From Acidobacteriota bacterium (lineage in GTDB: Bacteria; Acidobacteriota; Polarisedimenticolia; J045), in NCBI GenBank assembly GCA_017994815.1, contig JAGOJY010000047.1, forward strand, positions 1-33,160: 33,160 nucleotides of DNA. The letters run 5' to 3'. A program made the position numbers and the translations under genes. This document shows positions 1-7,942 of this stretch, in pieces. The notes below the pieces were generated by a model, which was given only the letters and a program-made list of their open reading frames with translations, searched no databases and was not told the origin of the DNA. Numbering within the stretch: position 1 is the stretch's first letter; each line of letters opens with the position of its first letter.

Positions 1-1
1 C

Positions 2-1975
2 GCCATGGCCGAGGTCTGGTACCGCGCGACCGGCGACGCGGGCTGGCGGCAGGGTCCGCCGATGCTGCGCGTCGACGGCGAGCCGGCCGGGATCGACGGC
101 TGGATCTGCGGGAACCTGTTCGCCGGCAGCGTCCTCGACCTGGAGTCGGGCCGGGGCTGGGACGTGCGGATCGTGCTCAGCGATCCCGACGGTGTCAGCG
201 GCGCGGCCGAGCGCACGTTCTCGGCCGCGACCCGCGCCGTCCCGCCGCACCCCCGCGGCACGCGCACCCTCCACGTCTACACCAGCTGCGGCACCGGCCG
301 GCTGCAGCCGTGCTACAGCGACCTCGTCGCCGCGGCGCGCGACGCCCAGCCGGGCGAGGTGGTGTTCATCCACGCCGGAACGTACGTCCGCGGCCCGATG
401 GACCTCGGCTTCCTCTCCTCGCGCGCGACGACCGAGGCCACGCCGATCGTCTTCCGCGGCGAGTCCATGGACGCGGTCGTGTTCGACGGCGGCGTGCCGC
501 CGGGCCGCGGCAACAGCCAGTCGTACTTCCTCTTGACCGGGACCAAGCACCTGCACTTCGAGCGCTTCACGGTCCAGAACGCCGGGACCGTGTTTTCGGC
601 CCGCGACGCCGTCGGCCTGACCGTCCGCTCGGTGCGGATGAACGCCGTGTACGCCGGGGTAGGCGGCGCGTCGTCGCCGGCGGGCAAGGACCGCGGCTGG
701 AACATCCTCGACAACGAGGTGATCGGCTGGAACCCCGCGTGGTACCCGTACGGCGGCGCGAACGAGAACTCGATCTCGCACACCGGGATCCGCGTCTACG
801 GCAAGGGCCACGCCGTCGAGAACAACACCGTCGGCCGGTTCTGGGACTGCATCGCCCACAGCGACACCGGCGGCGGGCAGATCACCAACGCCAGCGTCGA
901 CTGGCGCAACCCGCCCTCGGTTTCCAACGACATCGCGGCCAACGAGCTGTACGAGTGCTACGACGACGGGCTGTCGGCCGACTACGGCTTCCACAACATC
1001 CGCATCCTCCGCAACCGCGTCACCAACGCCCACACGGCGCTGAGCGCGCAGCCGTTCTACGGCGGACCGGCGTACTTCATCGGCAACGCGGCGTACAACA
1101 TGGCCGCCAACTCGTTCAAGTTCCACAACCAGCCGGCCGGGATCGAGGCCTACCACAACACGCTGATCGTCCACGACTACGCCTTCGAATCCGACGCCGG
1201 CTGGCCCAACGCGCGGTTGTTCAACAACCTCCTGCTGGCCAACCCCGCGACCTCGTCGATCGCGGTCGGCACCGGGGCGGTGCAGCACCCGCTGACGGCG
1301 CTCGACCACAACGGCTACAGCGGCTCGAACGGCTCGCGGATGATCGACTGGAACCGCGCCCCGTACGGCGCGAGCGACCGCCACGGCTACGTCGACCTGC
1401 CCGCGTTCTTCGCCGGCGAGGGGTTCGAACAGCACGGGCTGGAGGTCACCTACGCCGAGTTCGCCGGCGCCGCCTACCCGGCCGGCGAGGGTTCGACCTA
1501 CCCGGTGGACGATGCCGACCTGGCGCTCCGCTCGTCGGCGCGCGCGATCGACGCGGGACGGGTGCTGCCCGGGATCAACGACGGCTACGCCGGCGCGGCG
1601 CCCGACCTCGGGGCGTTCGAGCGCGGCGCGCCGCCACGCGTGTTCGGCGTGCGCCCGCAGGCCGCGGAGCCGCCGGGCGAGGTGCGCGGGCTGACGCTCC
1701 GCCGCGAGGGCAGCGGCTACCGGCTGGCCTGGACCGCGCCGCAGGACGGCGGGCCGGCCCAGCGCTACGCGCTCGTCGCGACCCCGCTCGGCGTGCCGTT
1801 CGACGGGACGTGCGAGGCCGACCTCGGCGGCGGGACCTCCGCCTACCTCCCCTCGCTCTCCGCGAACCGCGGCTTCCTTGTCGGCGCCCGCAACGACGGC
1901 GGCGAGGGAACGCTGGGCGCCGACAGCGACGGCGGCGCGCGCCCGCCGCTCTACGGCCCGGACCTGTGCCCGTAG
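2..1975 (+). CDS. secreted right-handed parallel beta-helix protein, 5' end cut by window edge
   Basis: The frame is open to the left window edge, so the ATG at 5 is probably internal and the true N-terminus, presumably with a signal peptide, is missing. Counting from that ATG, residues 1-75 look like the end of a fibronectin-III/Ig-like domain. Residues about 85-440 form a beta-helix of the pectate-lyase/DUF1565 kind, with many Asn-rich turns (NNT, NEN, HNI, NNL) and short strands. Around 510-540 is the stretch 'AIDAG..LPGIND...GAAPDLGAFE' that often ends such helices in secreted bacterial proteins. The last 100 residues form a second Fn3-like module ending in CP. Such proteins bind or cleave polysaccharides or act as adhesins; I see no catalytic signature that fixes a substrate. 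It ends about 90 bases before the next gene, which has its own ribosome binding site. Confidence 0.8.
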   Translation, partial: AMAEVWYRATGDAGWRQGPPMLRVDGEPAGIDGWICGNLFAGSVLDLESGRGWDVRIVLSDPDGVSGAAERTFSAATRAVPPHPRGTRTLHVYTSCGTGRLQPCYSDLVAAARDAQPGEVVFIHAGTYVRGPMDLGFLSSRATTEATPIVFRGESMDAVVFDGGVPPGRGNSQSYFLLTGTKHLHFERFTVQNAGTVFSARDAVGLTVRSVRMNAVYAGVGGASSPAGKDRGWNILDNEVIGWNPAWYPYGGANENSISHTGIRVYGKGHAVENNTVGRFWDCIAHSDTGGGQITNASVDWRNPPSVSNDIAANELYECYDDGLSADYGFHNIRILRNRVTNAHTALSAQPFYGGPAYFIGNAAYNMAANSFKFHNQPAGIEAYHNTLIVHDYAFESDAGWPNARLFNNLLLANPATSSIAVGTGAVQHPLTALDHNGYSGSNGSRMIDWNRAPYGASDRHGYVDLPAFFAGEGFEQHGLEVTYAEFAGAAYPAGEGSTYPVDDADLALRSSARAIDAGRVLPGINDGYAGAAPDLGAFERGAPPRVFGVRPQAAEPPGEVRGLTLRREGSGYRLAWTAPQDGGPAQRYALVATPLGVPFDGTCEADLGGGTSAYLPSLSANRGFLVGARNDGGEGTLGADSDGGARPPLYGPDLCP

Positions 1976-2064
1976 CCATGCGCGCCGGCAAGTCGCCCGC
2001 GGCCCGCGGCCCGCTATCCTTGGAGAACGACCCCACGGGACCCGACGTGCGGCGGGAGGCTCCC

Positions 2065-2493
2065 ATGTCGCTGCCGGCCACCAACGAACGGGTCACGTCG
2101 AACACCGACCAAGGCGTGAACAACCGGATCCGCTGCCTGATGGAAGGGCGCGTGCTGTACTACTCGCGCCACCCCGGCGAGATCGACGATCGTCTCGCGG
2201 AGCTCGACCGCGAGTGGGACATCGAACGCGCGATCGAGATGAACGCGTCGATCCTGGCGCTGTCCGGGACACTGCTCGGGCTGCGGGACCGGCGCTTCCT
2301 GCTGCTCCCGCTCGTCGTGGGCGGTTTCCTGCTGCAGCACGCGCTGCAGGGCTGGTGCCCGCCGGTCCCGGTCCTCCGGCGGTTCGGCTTCCGCACGCGG
2401 GGCGAGATCGAGGCCGAGCGCCACGCGCTCAAGGCGCTGCGCGGCGACTTCGGCCCGCCGCCGGGCGTCGACAGGATCCTCGGCGCGGTCTGA
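2065..2493 (+). CDS. DUF2892 (YgaP-like) small membrane protein
   Basis: This 142-residue protein starts at the ATG at 2065, behind a clear ribosome binding site (GGGAGG about 8 bases upstream). Residues about 15-30 hold the 'N.RIRCLMEGR' segment seen before the membrane hairpin of DUF2892 proteins. Residues about 57-95 contain hydrophobic segments (LALSGTLLGL, FLLLPLVVGGFLLQHAL) separated by a short basic turn 'RDRR'. After these come 'GWCPPVPVLRRFGFRTR..IE.ER.ALKALRGDF', a characteristic C-terminal block of the family. The family is predicted to sit in the inner membrane and its biochemical role is not settled. A TATCCT hexamer at 2015-2020 is a possible -10 element, which would make the gene its own transcription unit. 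The family call is from pattern recognition and the function is unknown. Confidence 0.85.
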   Translation: MSLPATNERVTSNTDQGVNNRIRCLMEGRVLYYSRHPGEIDDRLAELDREWDIERAIEMNASILALSGTLLGLRDRRFLLLPLVVGGFLLQHALQGWCPPVPVLRRFGFRTRGEIEAERHALKALRGDFGPPPGVDRILGAV

Positions 2494-2519
2494 CCGCGCC
2501 CCGGCCCGGCATCAGCGCG

Positions 2520-5474
2520 CTACCAGGGCGAGGACCACGCGGTCCCGAGGCCGGGGCCGAACAGCACGGCATTCTCGAACAGCCGGCGCGTGCCGATCGT
2601 CCAGCCGCGCAACAGCGGGTCGTCCACGAACAGGATCACCTGCCCGCGCCCGACCTTTTCGCGCGCGACGTACGCCGTGCGCGCCAGGCGCCCCGCCGCC
2701 TCGGGCCACAGCAAGCCGCCCAGGTGCAGCCGCTCAAGTGGCGCGAAGCGCGCCGCGACGTTCACCGGGGGCTCGGCGACCAGGGCGCGGTCCGTGGCGA
2801 CCAGCACGTCCACTTCCGCCGGCAGACCCCAGGCCAGCCAGGAGTCGGGATCCAGTTCGAGGCGCACCAGCGCGCCCTGCGGCGCGAAGCGGCGCAGCCT
2901 CTCGTCGGCCCGCGCCAGGTCCTCCGCGTCGGGCCGCTCCTTGCCCGGGGACAGCAGCGGCTCGAGCCACTCCGCGAGCGCCACCGGCGGGCCGGCGACC
3001 GGGCTCCCCTGTTCGAACCCCTGCGCGAACGGGCGCGCCCCGGGGCCGAGCACCGGCGCCACGTCGTACGGCGATCGCGCCGCCGTCGCGGCCGTCGCCG
3101 GCCTCGCCACCGGCTCGGCCGGTCGCGCCAGCTCGCCGCGCGCGTCGAAGCTCCCCCCCGCGCGCGCCGCGTCGGCGCTGATCCCCCAGACGACGGGCGG
3201 GAAGCGGTCGAGGGCCTCGTGGCGCAGCCGGGTCGCGGTCAGCCCCGCGTCCTTGGCGGCGAGGAACGCGGCACCGTCGCCCACGCCGATCGCCGTGCCG
3301 CCGGCCTCGATCCACCGCCGCAGCTCGGCCAGGCCCTTCTCGCCCAGCCGCTCGCGGTACCCGCCGCCGAACGCCGGCGGGAACACGAGCACGTTGTACC
3401 GCGACAGGTCGGTCCCGCCGAAGCGGTTCACGTCCAGGCCGGCGAAGCGCAGCCCGAGCACCTCGTCGAACAGGTGCCAGGCGAAGCCGTACGACCCGGG
3501 GTTCACGGGGCTGCCCGACCACACCCCGACGCGCGGCGCGACGAGCGGGTGGAAGTAGTTGCCGCCGAGGTCCGGCCCGCGCTCGGACTTTCCGGTCGCC
3601 ACGGCCTCGATCTGCACGGGCCAGCGCGCCGCCACCTCCGCCAGTTGCGCGGCGAGGTCGGCGGGGTTGCCCTCGCGCTTCACCAGCAGCGTCCCCGGGC
3701 CGAAGTCGCGACCCGCCGCGCGGAACTCTTTCTCCGCCACGCGCACCGCGATCCCGCGCTGCAACAGGTCGGCGAGCGCCGGCGCGGCCTCGTCGCCGCT
3801 GCCATCGATGACGTAGGCCACCGCGCCCGCGGCCGCGCGCAGGCTCCCCTGCCGCGGCTCGGGAACAGCGGCAGTCCACGCGCCGGCGACCGCGACGGGC
3901 GACCAGTACGCCTCGACGCCGTGGAGCAGCGGCAGCGACCAGGCCGTCGCGTCGTACAGGCGCGAGTCCTTGCCGCGCTCGAGGTACTCGCGCTCCTCGC
4001 GGAAGAAGGCCGCCTCCATCGGCACGTGCGGGTCGAGCAGCGCCCGCGCGAGCGAGCCGGCCGGCTGCGCCATCGGCACGAGCCAGCTCCCCGCGGGCAG
4101 CTCGACGCTCTTCGTCTCGCCGGTGCGCGCGTCGCGCACCCCGGCGGCCTGCACCGCCGCGGCGTTGCGCAGCACCTCGATCCCCTGCCGCGCCAAAAGC
4201 GCCGCGAGCGCGTCGGTGCGCGCGGGGAAGCGCCCGCGCGGGAGGAGCCACGCGCGCACCGGCCCCTCGGCGCCGCGCTGCACGGCGTCGCGGCGGCTGC
4301 GGATGCTGTCGAGCAGCACCTCGGCCCGGTTCGCGGCCAGCGTCTCCAGGTTCGCGACCGAGCTGGTGAGCTGGTGCTCGATCGCCTCGGCGAAGGTGCG
4401 GATCGTGCCCGGCCGCTGGCGCACGAGCGTCCCGTCGGTGCTCGACATCTCGTACAGGATCCCGACCGCGCCGAGGTACGAGGCCCAGGCCGAGCCGTAG
4501 CCCGGGAAGAACTCCTCGTTCCACTCGCGCGTGTAGTAGCTGTACCCGCGGCCGTCGAGCGCGCGCGCCTGGTCCGCCGCGAAGCGCTCGGCCCAGCGCT
4601 GCTGGCGCGCGGGGCGGAACGGGTTGAACGGGTGGCGCGCCGGGGAGAAGAGATAGCTGCTGTCCGCGCCCATCTCGTGGCTGTCGACGAACAGCTGCGG
4701 GCTCCACGCGGCGATGAGCCCCGCGCGGGCGCTCTCCGGGTGCACCTGCGAGATCCAGTCGCGGTTCAGGTCGAACAGGTAGTGGTTGCCGCGGCCCCAC
4801 GGCCAGACGCCCGCGTGCGAGAGATCGCTCCCGTCGGCGTTCGGCACGAGGTGCGCGAACGCGGCCGCCTGCGCGACGGCGCGGGCGCGGCCGTCGGGGT
4901 TCTGCGTCGGGTCGATGAAGACGACCAGTTCCCGCCGCAGCGTCCGCGCGCGCTCGTCCTCGCCGGCGACGAGCCAGTAGGCGAGCACCGCCGCCGCGTC
5001 GCAGCTCGACAGCTCGTCGCCGTGGATCCCGTACGTCATCCAGGCCACCGCTCGCGCCGGCGCGGCGAGCGCCGCGTCCTCGGCCGGCGCGCGGCCGCGC
5101 GGGTCGGCCAGCCGGGCGTGCTCGACCTGGAACTGCTCGAGTCGCGCGAGTGCGGCTTCGTCGGCGACCGCCAGCACGCCGAGCGGGCGCCCCTCGTGCG
5201 AGCGCGCGTACTCGATCCAGCGCGCGCGGGGCGAGGCGGTGTCGAGCGCCAGCATGTAGGCCAGCAATTCGTCCGGGCGCAGCGGCCGGGCGCCGGGGCG
5301 GACCCCGGTCGCGGCCTCGGGCGCGGGGATTGCCGGGTCGAACGTCGCCCCGGGCAGCAACCGCTCGAGCGTCACGCCGCGCTCCGCCGCGGCGTCCGCG
5401 CCGCACGACGCACCGGCGACCAGCACGACGGAGCACGCGCACGCGAGCGCGCGCCGCAGCGATCTCGGGCCCAT
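2520..5474 (-). CDS. M14-family zinc carboxypeptidase, secreted
   Basis: This 984-residue protein starts at the ATG ending at 5474, with GAGGA 5 bases upstream. A basic N-terminus and a hydrophobic segment (about residues 8-22) make a signal peptide; a Cys at 24 follows GAS, a poor lipobox. Residues about 60-370 are the M14 peptidase domain. The zinc ligands are visible as HGDE (H151, E154) and the His of 'VDSHEMG' (H266). 'QNPDG' and 'DLNRDW' are substrate-pocket motifs, and the Glu of 'GILYEMSS' (E342) fits the catalytic glutamate, so the enzyme looks active. The C-terminal half includes a GATase-like segment (about 660-760, 'NVLVFPPAFGGGYRE', 'GGTAIGVGDG') common in large secreted M14 proteins. 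It likely trims peptides outside the cytoplasm. It is divergent from the CDC48 gene across a 148-base spacer. Confidence 0.92.
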   Translation of the reverse strand: MGPRSLRRALACACSVVLVAGASCGADAAAERGVTLERLLPGATFDPAIPAPEAATGVRPGARPLRPDELLAYMLALDTASPRARWIEYARSHEGRPLGVLAVADEAALARLEQFQVEHARLADPRGRAPAEDAALAAPARAVAWMTYGIHGDELSSCDAAAVLAYWLVAGEDERARTLRRELVVFIDPTQNPDGRARAVAQAAAFAHLVPNADGSDLSHAGVWPWGRGNHYLFDLNRDWISQVHPESARAGLIAAWSPQLFVDSHEMGADSSYLFSPARHPFNPFRPARQQRWAERFAADQARALDGRGYSYYTREWNEEFFPGYGSAWASYLGAVGILYEMSSTDGTLVRQRPGTIRTFAEAIEHQLTSSVANLETLAANRAEVLLDSIRSRRDAVQRGAEGPVRAWLLPRGRFPARTDALAALLARQGIEVLRNAAAVQAAGVRDARTGETKSVELPAGSWLVPMAQPAGSLARALLDPHVPMEAAFFREEREYLERGKDSRLYDATAWSLPLLHGVEAYWSPVAVAGAWTAAVPEPRQGSLRAAAGAVAYVIDGSGDEAAPALADLLQRGIAVRVAEKEFRAAGRDFGPGTLLVKREGNPADLAAQLAEVAARWPVQIEAVATGKSERGPDLGGNYFHPLVAPRVGVWSGSPVNPGSYGFAWHLFDEVLGLRFAGLDVNRFGGTDLSRYNVLVFPPAFGGGYRERLGEKGLAELRRWIEAGGTAIGVGDGAAFLAAKDAGLTATRLRHEALDRFPPVVWGISADAARAGGSFDARGELARPAEPVARPATAATAARSPYDVAPVLGPGARPFAQGFEQGSPVAGPPVALAEWLEPLLSPGKERPDAEDLARADERLRRFAPQGALVRLELDPDSWLAWGLPAEVDVLVATDRALVAEPPVNVAARFAPLERLHLGGLLWPEAAGRLARTAYVAREKVGRGQVILFVDDPLLRGWTIGTRRLFENAVLFGPGLGTAWSSPW

Positions 5475-5492
5475 CGGTTCCTCCGCGGCGCG

Positions 5493-5498
5493 ATTCTA
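5493..5498 (-). promoter_or_regulatory. possible -10 element for the M14 peptidase gene
   Basis: TAGAAT reads on the minus strand about 19 bases upstream of the start codon, standing out in a GC-rich spacer. No convincing -35 lies 16-18 bases further upstream, so this is a weak call. The implied leader is short but includes the GAGGA ribosome binding site. Confidence 0.3.
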
Positions 5499-5536
5499 GT
5501 CCGCCGCGGCGCGAACAGAGGGCAAAACCCGGCGGG

Positions 5537-5564
5537 TTGCGCCGACCGCGGAACCGCCTACCCT
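5537..5564 (+). promoter_or_regulatory. possible promoter for the CDC48-like gene
   Basis: TTGCGC (5537-5542) and TACCCT (5559-5564) are separated by 16 bases in the divergent spacer upstream of the ATPase gene. TTGCGC is also the -35 candidate of the CBM48 gene. The -10 matches the consensus poorly apart from TA...T. Confidence 0.3.
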
Positions 5565-5622
5565 CCGGGGAGGCGCTCGCCCCCGCCCGCGGGCCGGCGG
5601 CCGAACTCCCGTCGGAGCCAGC

Positions 5623-7914
5623 ATGTCGGAATCGAGGGATGTCGACGCGCGGACCGGGCTCAAGCTGCAGGTCGCCGCCGCGCGCAGCCAGGACGTCGGC
5701 AAGGGCGTGGCGCGACTGAGCCGCGAGTCGATGCGCAAGATCGGCATCGAAGAAGGGGACATCGTCGAGCTGGTGGGCAAGAGCTCGACCGCGGCGATCG
5801 CGATCCGCCCGCACGCCGACGACGCCGGGCTGGACATCATCCGCCTGGACGGGCTGCAGCGGGCGAACGCCCGCGTCGGCATCTCGGACTTCGTCGAGGT
5901 TCGGAAGGCCGACGTCAAACCGGCGAGCCGCGTCACCCTGGCGCCGGGCCAGAAGAACGTGCGGCTGGTCGGCTCGGGCGAGGCGCTCAAGCGCACGCTG
6001 TTCCGACGCCCGCTCGTCGCCGGCGATCTCGTCTCGACCTCGGTCTACCACCACGGCGACGGCCAGCCGGACGAGATGCTGCGCGAGTTCTTCGGCCAGC
6101 GCACGTTCGGCCTGCAGGAGATCCGCCTCGCCGTGGTCGGCACGAAGCCGCGCGGCGTGGTGCAGGTCGTCGAGGAGACGGAGATCGAGTTGCTGCCCGA
6201 GTACGCGGAGCCGGAGGAGCGCAGCGCCAAGGGCGCGACCTACGACGACGTCGGCGGGCTGGGCAGCACGGTGGACCAGGTGCGCGAGATGATCGAGCTG
6301 CCGCTCAAGCACCCCGAGCTGTTCCAGCGGCTCGGCATCGATCCGCCCAAGGGCGTCCTGTTGCACGGCCCGCCCGGGACCGGCAAGACCCTGCTCGCGC
6401 GGGCGGTCGCCGCGGAGTCGGACGCGCGCTTTTTCCACATCGCCGGCCCGGAGATCATGGGCCGCTACTACGGCGAGTCCGAGCAGCGGCTGCGCGACGT
6501 GTTCGAGCAGGCGCGCCAGGGCGCGCCGTCGATCGTGTTCATCGACGAGATCGATTCGATCGCGCCCAAGCGCTCCGAGACCAGCGGCGAGGTCGAGCGG
6601 CGGATCGTGGCGCAGCTGTTGACGCTGATGGACGGGCTGGAGCCGCGGCAGAACGTCGTCGTCATCGGCGCCACGAACCGCGTGGACGCGCTGGACGAGG
6701 CACTGCGGCGGCCGGGCCGCTTCGACCGCGAGATCGTCATCGGCGTCCCGGACCAGAAGGGCCGCCGCGAGATTCTCGGCATCCACACGCGCGGCATGCC
6801 GCTGGCCGAGGACGTGAAGCTCGACGAGCTGGCGCGGATCACCTACGGCTTCGTCGGGGCCGACCTCGCCGCGCTCGGGCGCGAGGCGGCGATCGACGCG
6901 CTGCGCCGCAACCTGCCCTCGATCGACCTGAACGCCGCCACGATCAGCGAGTCGGTCCTGGCCCAGCTCAAGGTGACCGCGGGCGACTTCCTGACGGCGC
7001 TGCGGCGGATTCAGCCCTCGGCCCTGCGCGAGATCATGATCCAGGTCCCGGACGTCCGTTGGGACGACATCGGCGGGCTGGAGGAAGCCAAGCGCAAGCT
7101 GCGCGAGGGGATCGAGCTGCCGCTCCGGAACCCCGAGGCGTTCCGCCGCGTCGGGATCCGCCCGCCGAAAGGGTTCCTGCTGTTCGGCCCGCCCGGGACC
7201 GGCAAGACGCTTTTGGCCAAGGCCGTGGCGCGCGAGTCCGAGGCCAACTTCATCGCCACCCGCTCGTCCGACCTGCTCTCCAAGTGGTACGGCGAGTCCG
7301 AGAAGCAGATCGCGCGCCTGTTCCAGCGCGCGCGGCAGGTCGCACCGGCGATCGTCTTCATCGACGAGATCGACTCGCTCGCGCCGCAGCGCGGGGGCGG
7401 GCTCGGCGAGCCCGCCGTCACCGAGCGCGTGGTCAACACGATCCTCGCCGAGATGGACGGGCTGGAGGAGTTGACCGGCGTGGTCGTGATCGGCGCGACG
7501 AACCAGCCCGGGCTGATCGACCCCGCGCTGCTGCGGCCCGGGCGGCTCGACGAGATGGTCTACGTCCCGGTGCCGGAGGAAGCCGGGCGGCTGCGGATCC
7601 TGCAGATCCACACCCGCCGCATGCCGATGGCGTCCGACGTGGACCTCGAGGACCTCGCGCGCCGCACGCAGAACTTCACCGGCGCCGACCTCGAGGATCT
7701 CGTGCGCCGCGCCGGGCTGGAGGCGCTGCGCGCGAGCCTCAACGCCTCCGAGGTGCCGCGCGGCGCGTTCGAGCGCGCCCTCGCGGAGACGCGCGCCTCC
7801 GTGACGCCGGAGATGGAGCGGGAGTACGAGCGGATCACGGAGGGCCTCAAGCGCGAGAGCCCCTCGCGGCGCCGCATCGGCTTCGCCGTCCCGCCGCCAC
7901 CGGACGCCGCCTGA
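5623..7914 (+). CDS. CDC48/VCP-like AAA ATPase, two AAA domains
   Basis: This 763-residue protein has the full layout of archaeal VAT/eukaryotic p97. Residues about 12-95 form the double-psi barrel, 105-195 the CDC48 domain 2, and two AAA modules follow at about 205-440 and 478-720. Both Walker A motifs (GPPGTGKT at 249-256 and 522-529) and both Walker B motifs (FIDEID, acidic pairs near 308 and 581) are intact. Sensor Asn is in GATN in both modules. Pore loops carry aromatic pairs (RYYGESE near 271, KWYGESE near 545), as in unfoldases that thread substrates. The C-terminus ends PPPPDAA, without the hydrophobic-Tyr-X tail that docks on proteasomes. It is expected to unfold or disassemble protein complexes in the cytoplasm. 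The start at 5623 has CGGAG 6 bases upstream. The gene is convergent with the Hsp70 operon, 28 bases apart, with no obvious terminator hairpin. Confidence 0.95.
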   Translation: MSESRDVDARTGLKLQVAAARSQDVGKGVARLSRESMRKIGIEEGDIVELVGKSSTAAIAIRPHADDAGLDIIRLDGLQRANARVGISDFVEVRKADVKPASRVTLAPGQKNVRLVGSGEALKRTLFRRPLVAGDLVSTSVYHHGDGQPDEMLREFFGQRTFGLQEIRLAVVGTKPRGVVQVVEETEIELLPEYAEPEERSAKGATYDDVGGLGSTVDQVREMIELPLKHPELFQRLGIDPPKGVLLHGPPGTGKTLLARAVAAESDARFFHIAGPEIMGRYYGESEQRLRDVFEQARQGAPSIVFIDEIDSIAPKRSETSGEVERRIVAQLLTLMDGLEPRQNVVVIGATNRVDALDEALRRPGRFDREIVIGVPDQKGRREILGIHTRGMPLAEDVKLDELARITYGFVGADLAALGREAAIDALRRNLPSIDLNAATISESVLAQLKVTAGDFLTALRRIQPSALREIMIQVPDVRWDDIGGLEEAKRKLREGIELPLRNPEAFRRVGIRPPKGFLLFGPPGTGKTLLAKAVARESEANFIATRSSDLLSKWYGESEKQIARLFQRARQVAPAIVFIDEIDSLAPQRGGGLGEPAVTERVVNTILAEMDGLEELTGVVVIGATNQPGLIDPALLRPGRLDEMVYVPVPEEAGRLRILQIHTRRMPMASDVDLEDLARRTQNFTGADLEDLVRRAGLEALRASLNASEVPRGAFERALAETRASVTPEMEREYERITEGLKRESPSRRRIGFAVPPPPDAA

Positions 7915-7942
7915 CCCGCTCTCCGCTCACGTCTGCCGAGGG

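Noticed and set aside
5402..5474. Lipoprotein signal (lipobox) in the M14 peptidase
   Set aside because: The Cys at residue 24 follows Gly-Ala-Ser, lacking the usual Leu/Val/Ile at -3; an ordinary secretory signal is at least as likely.
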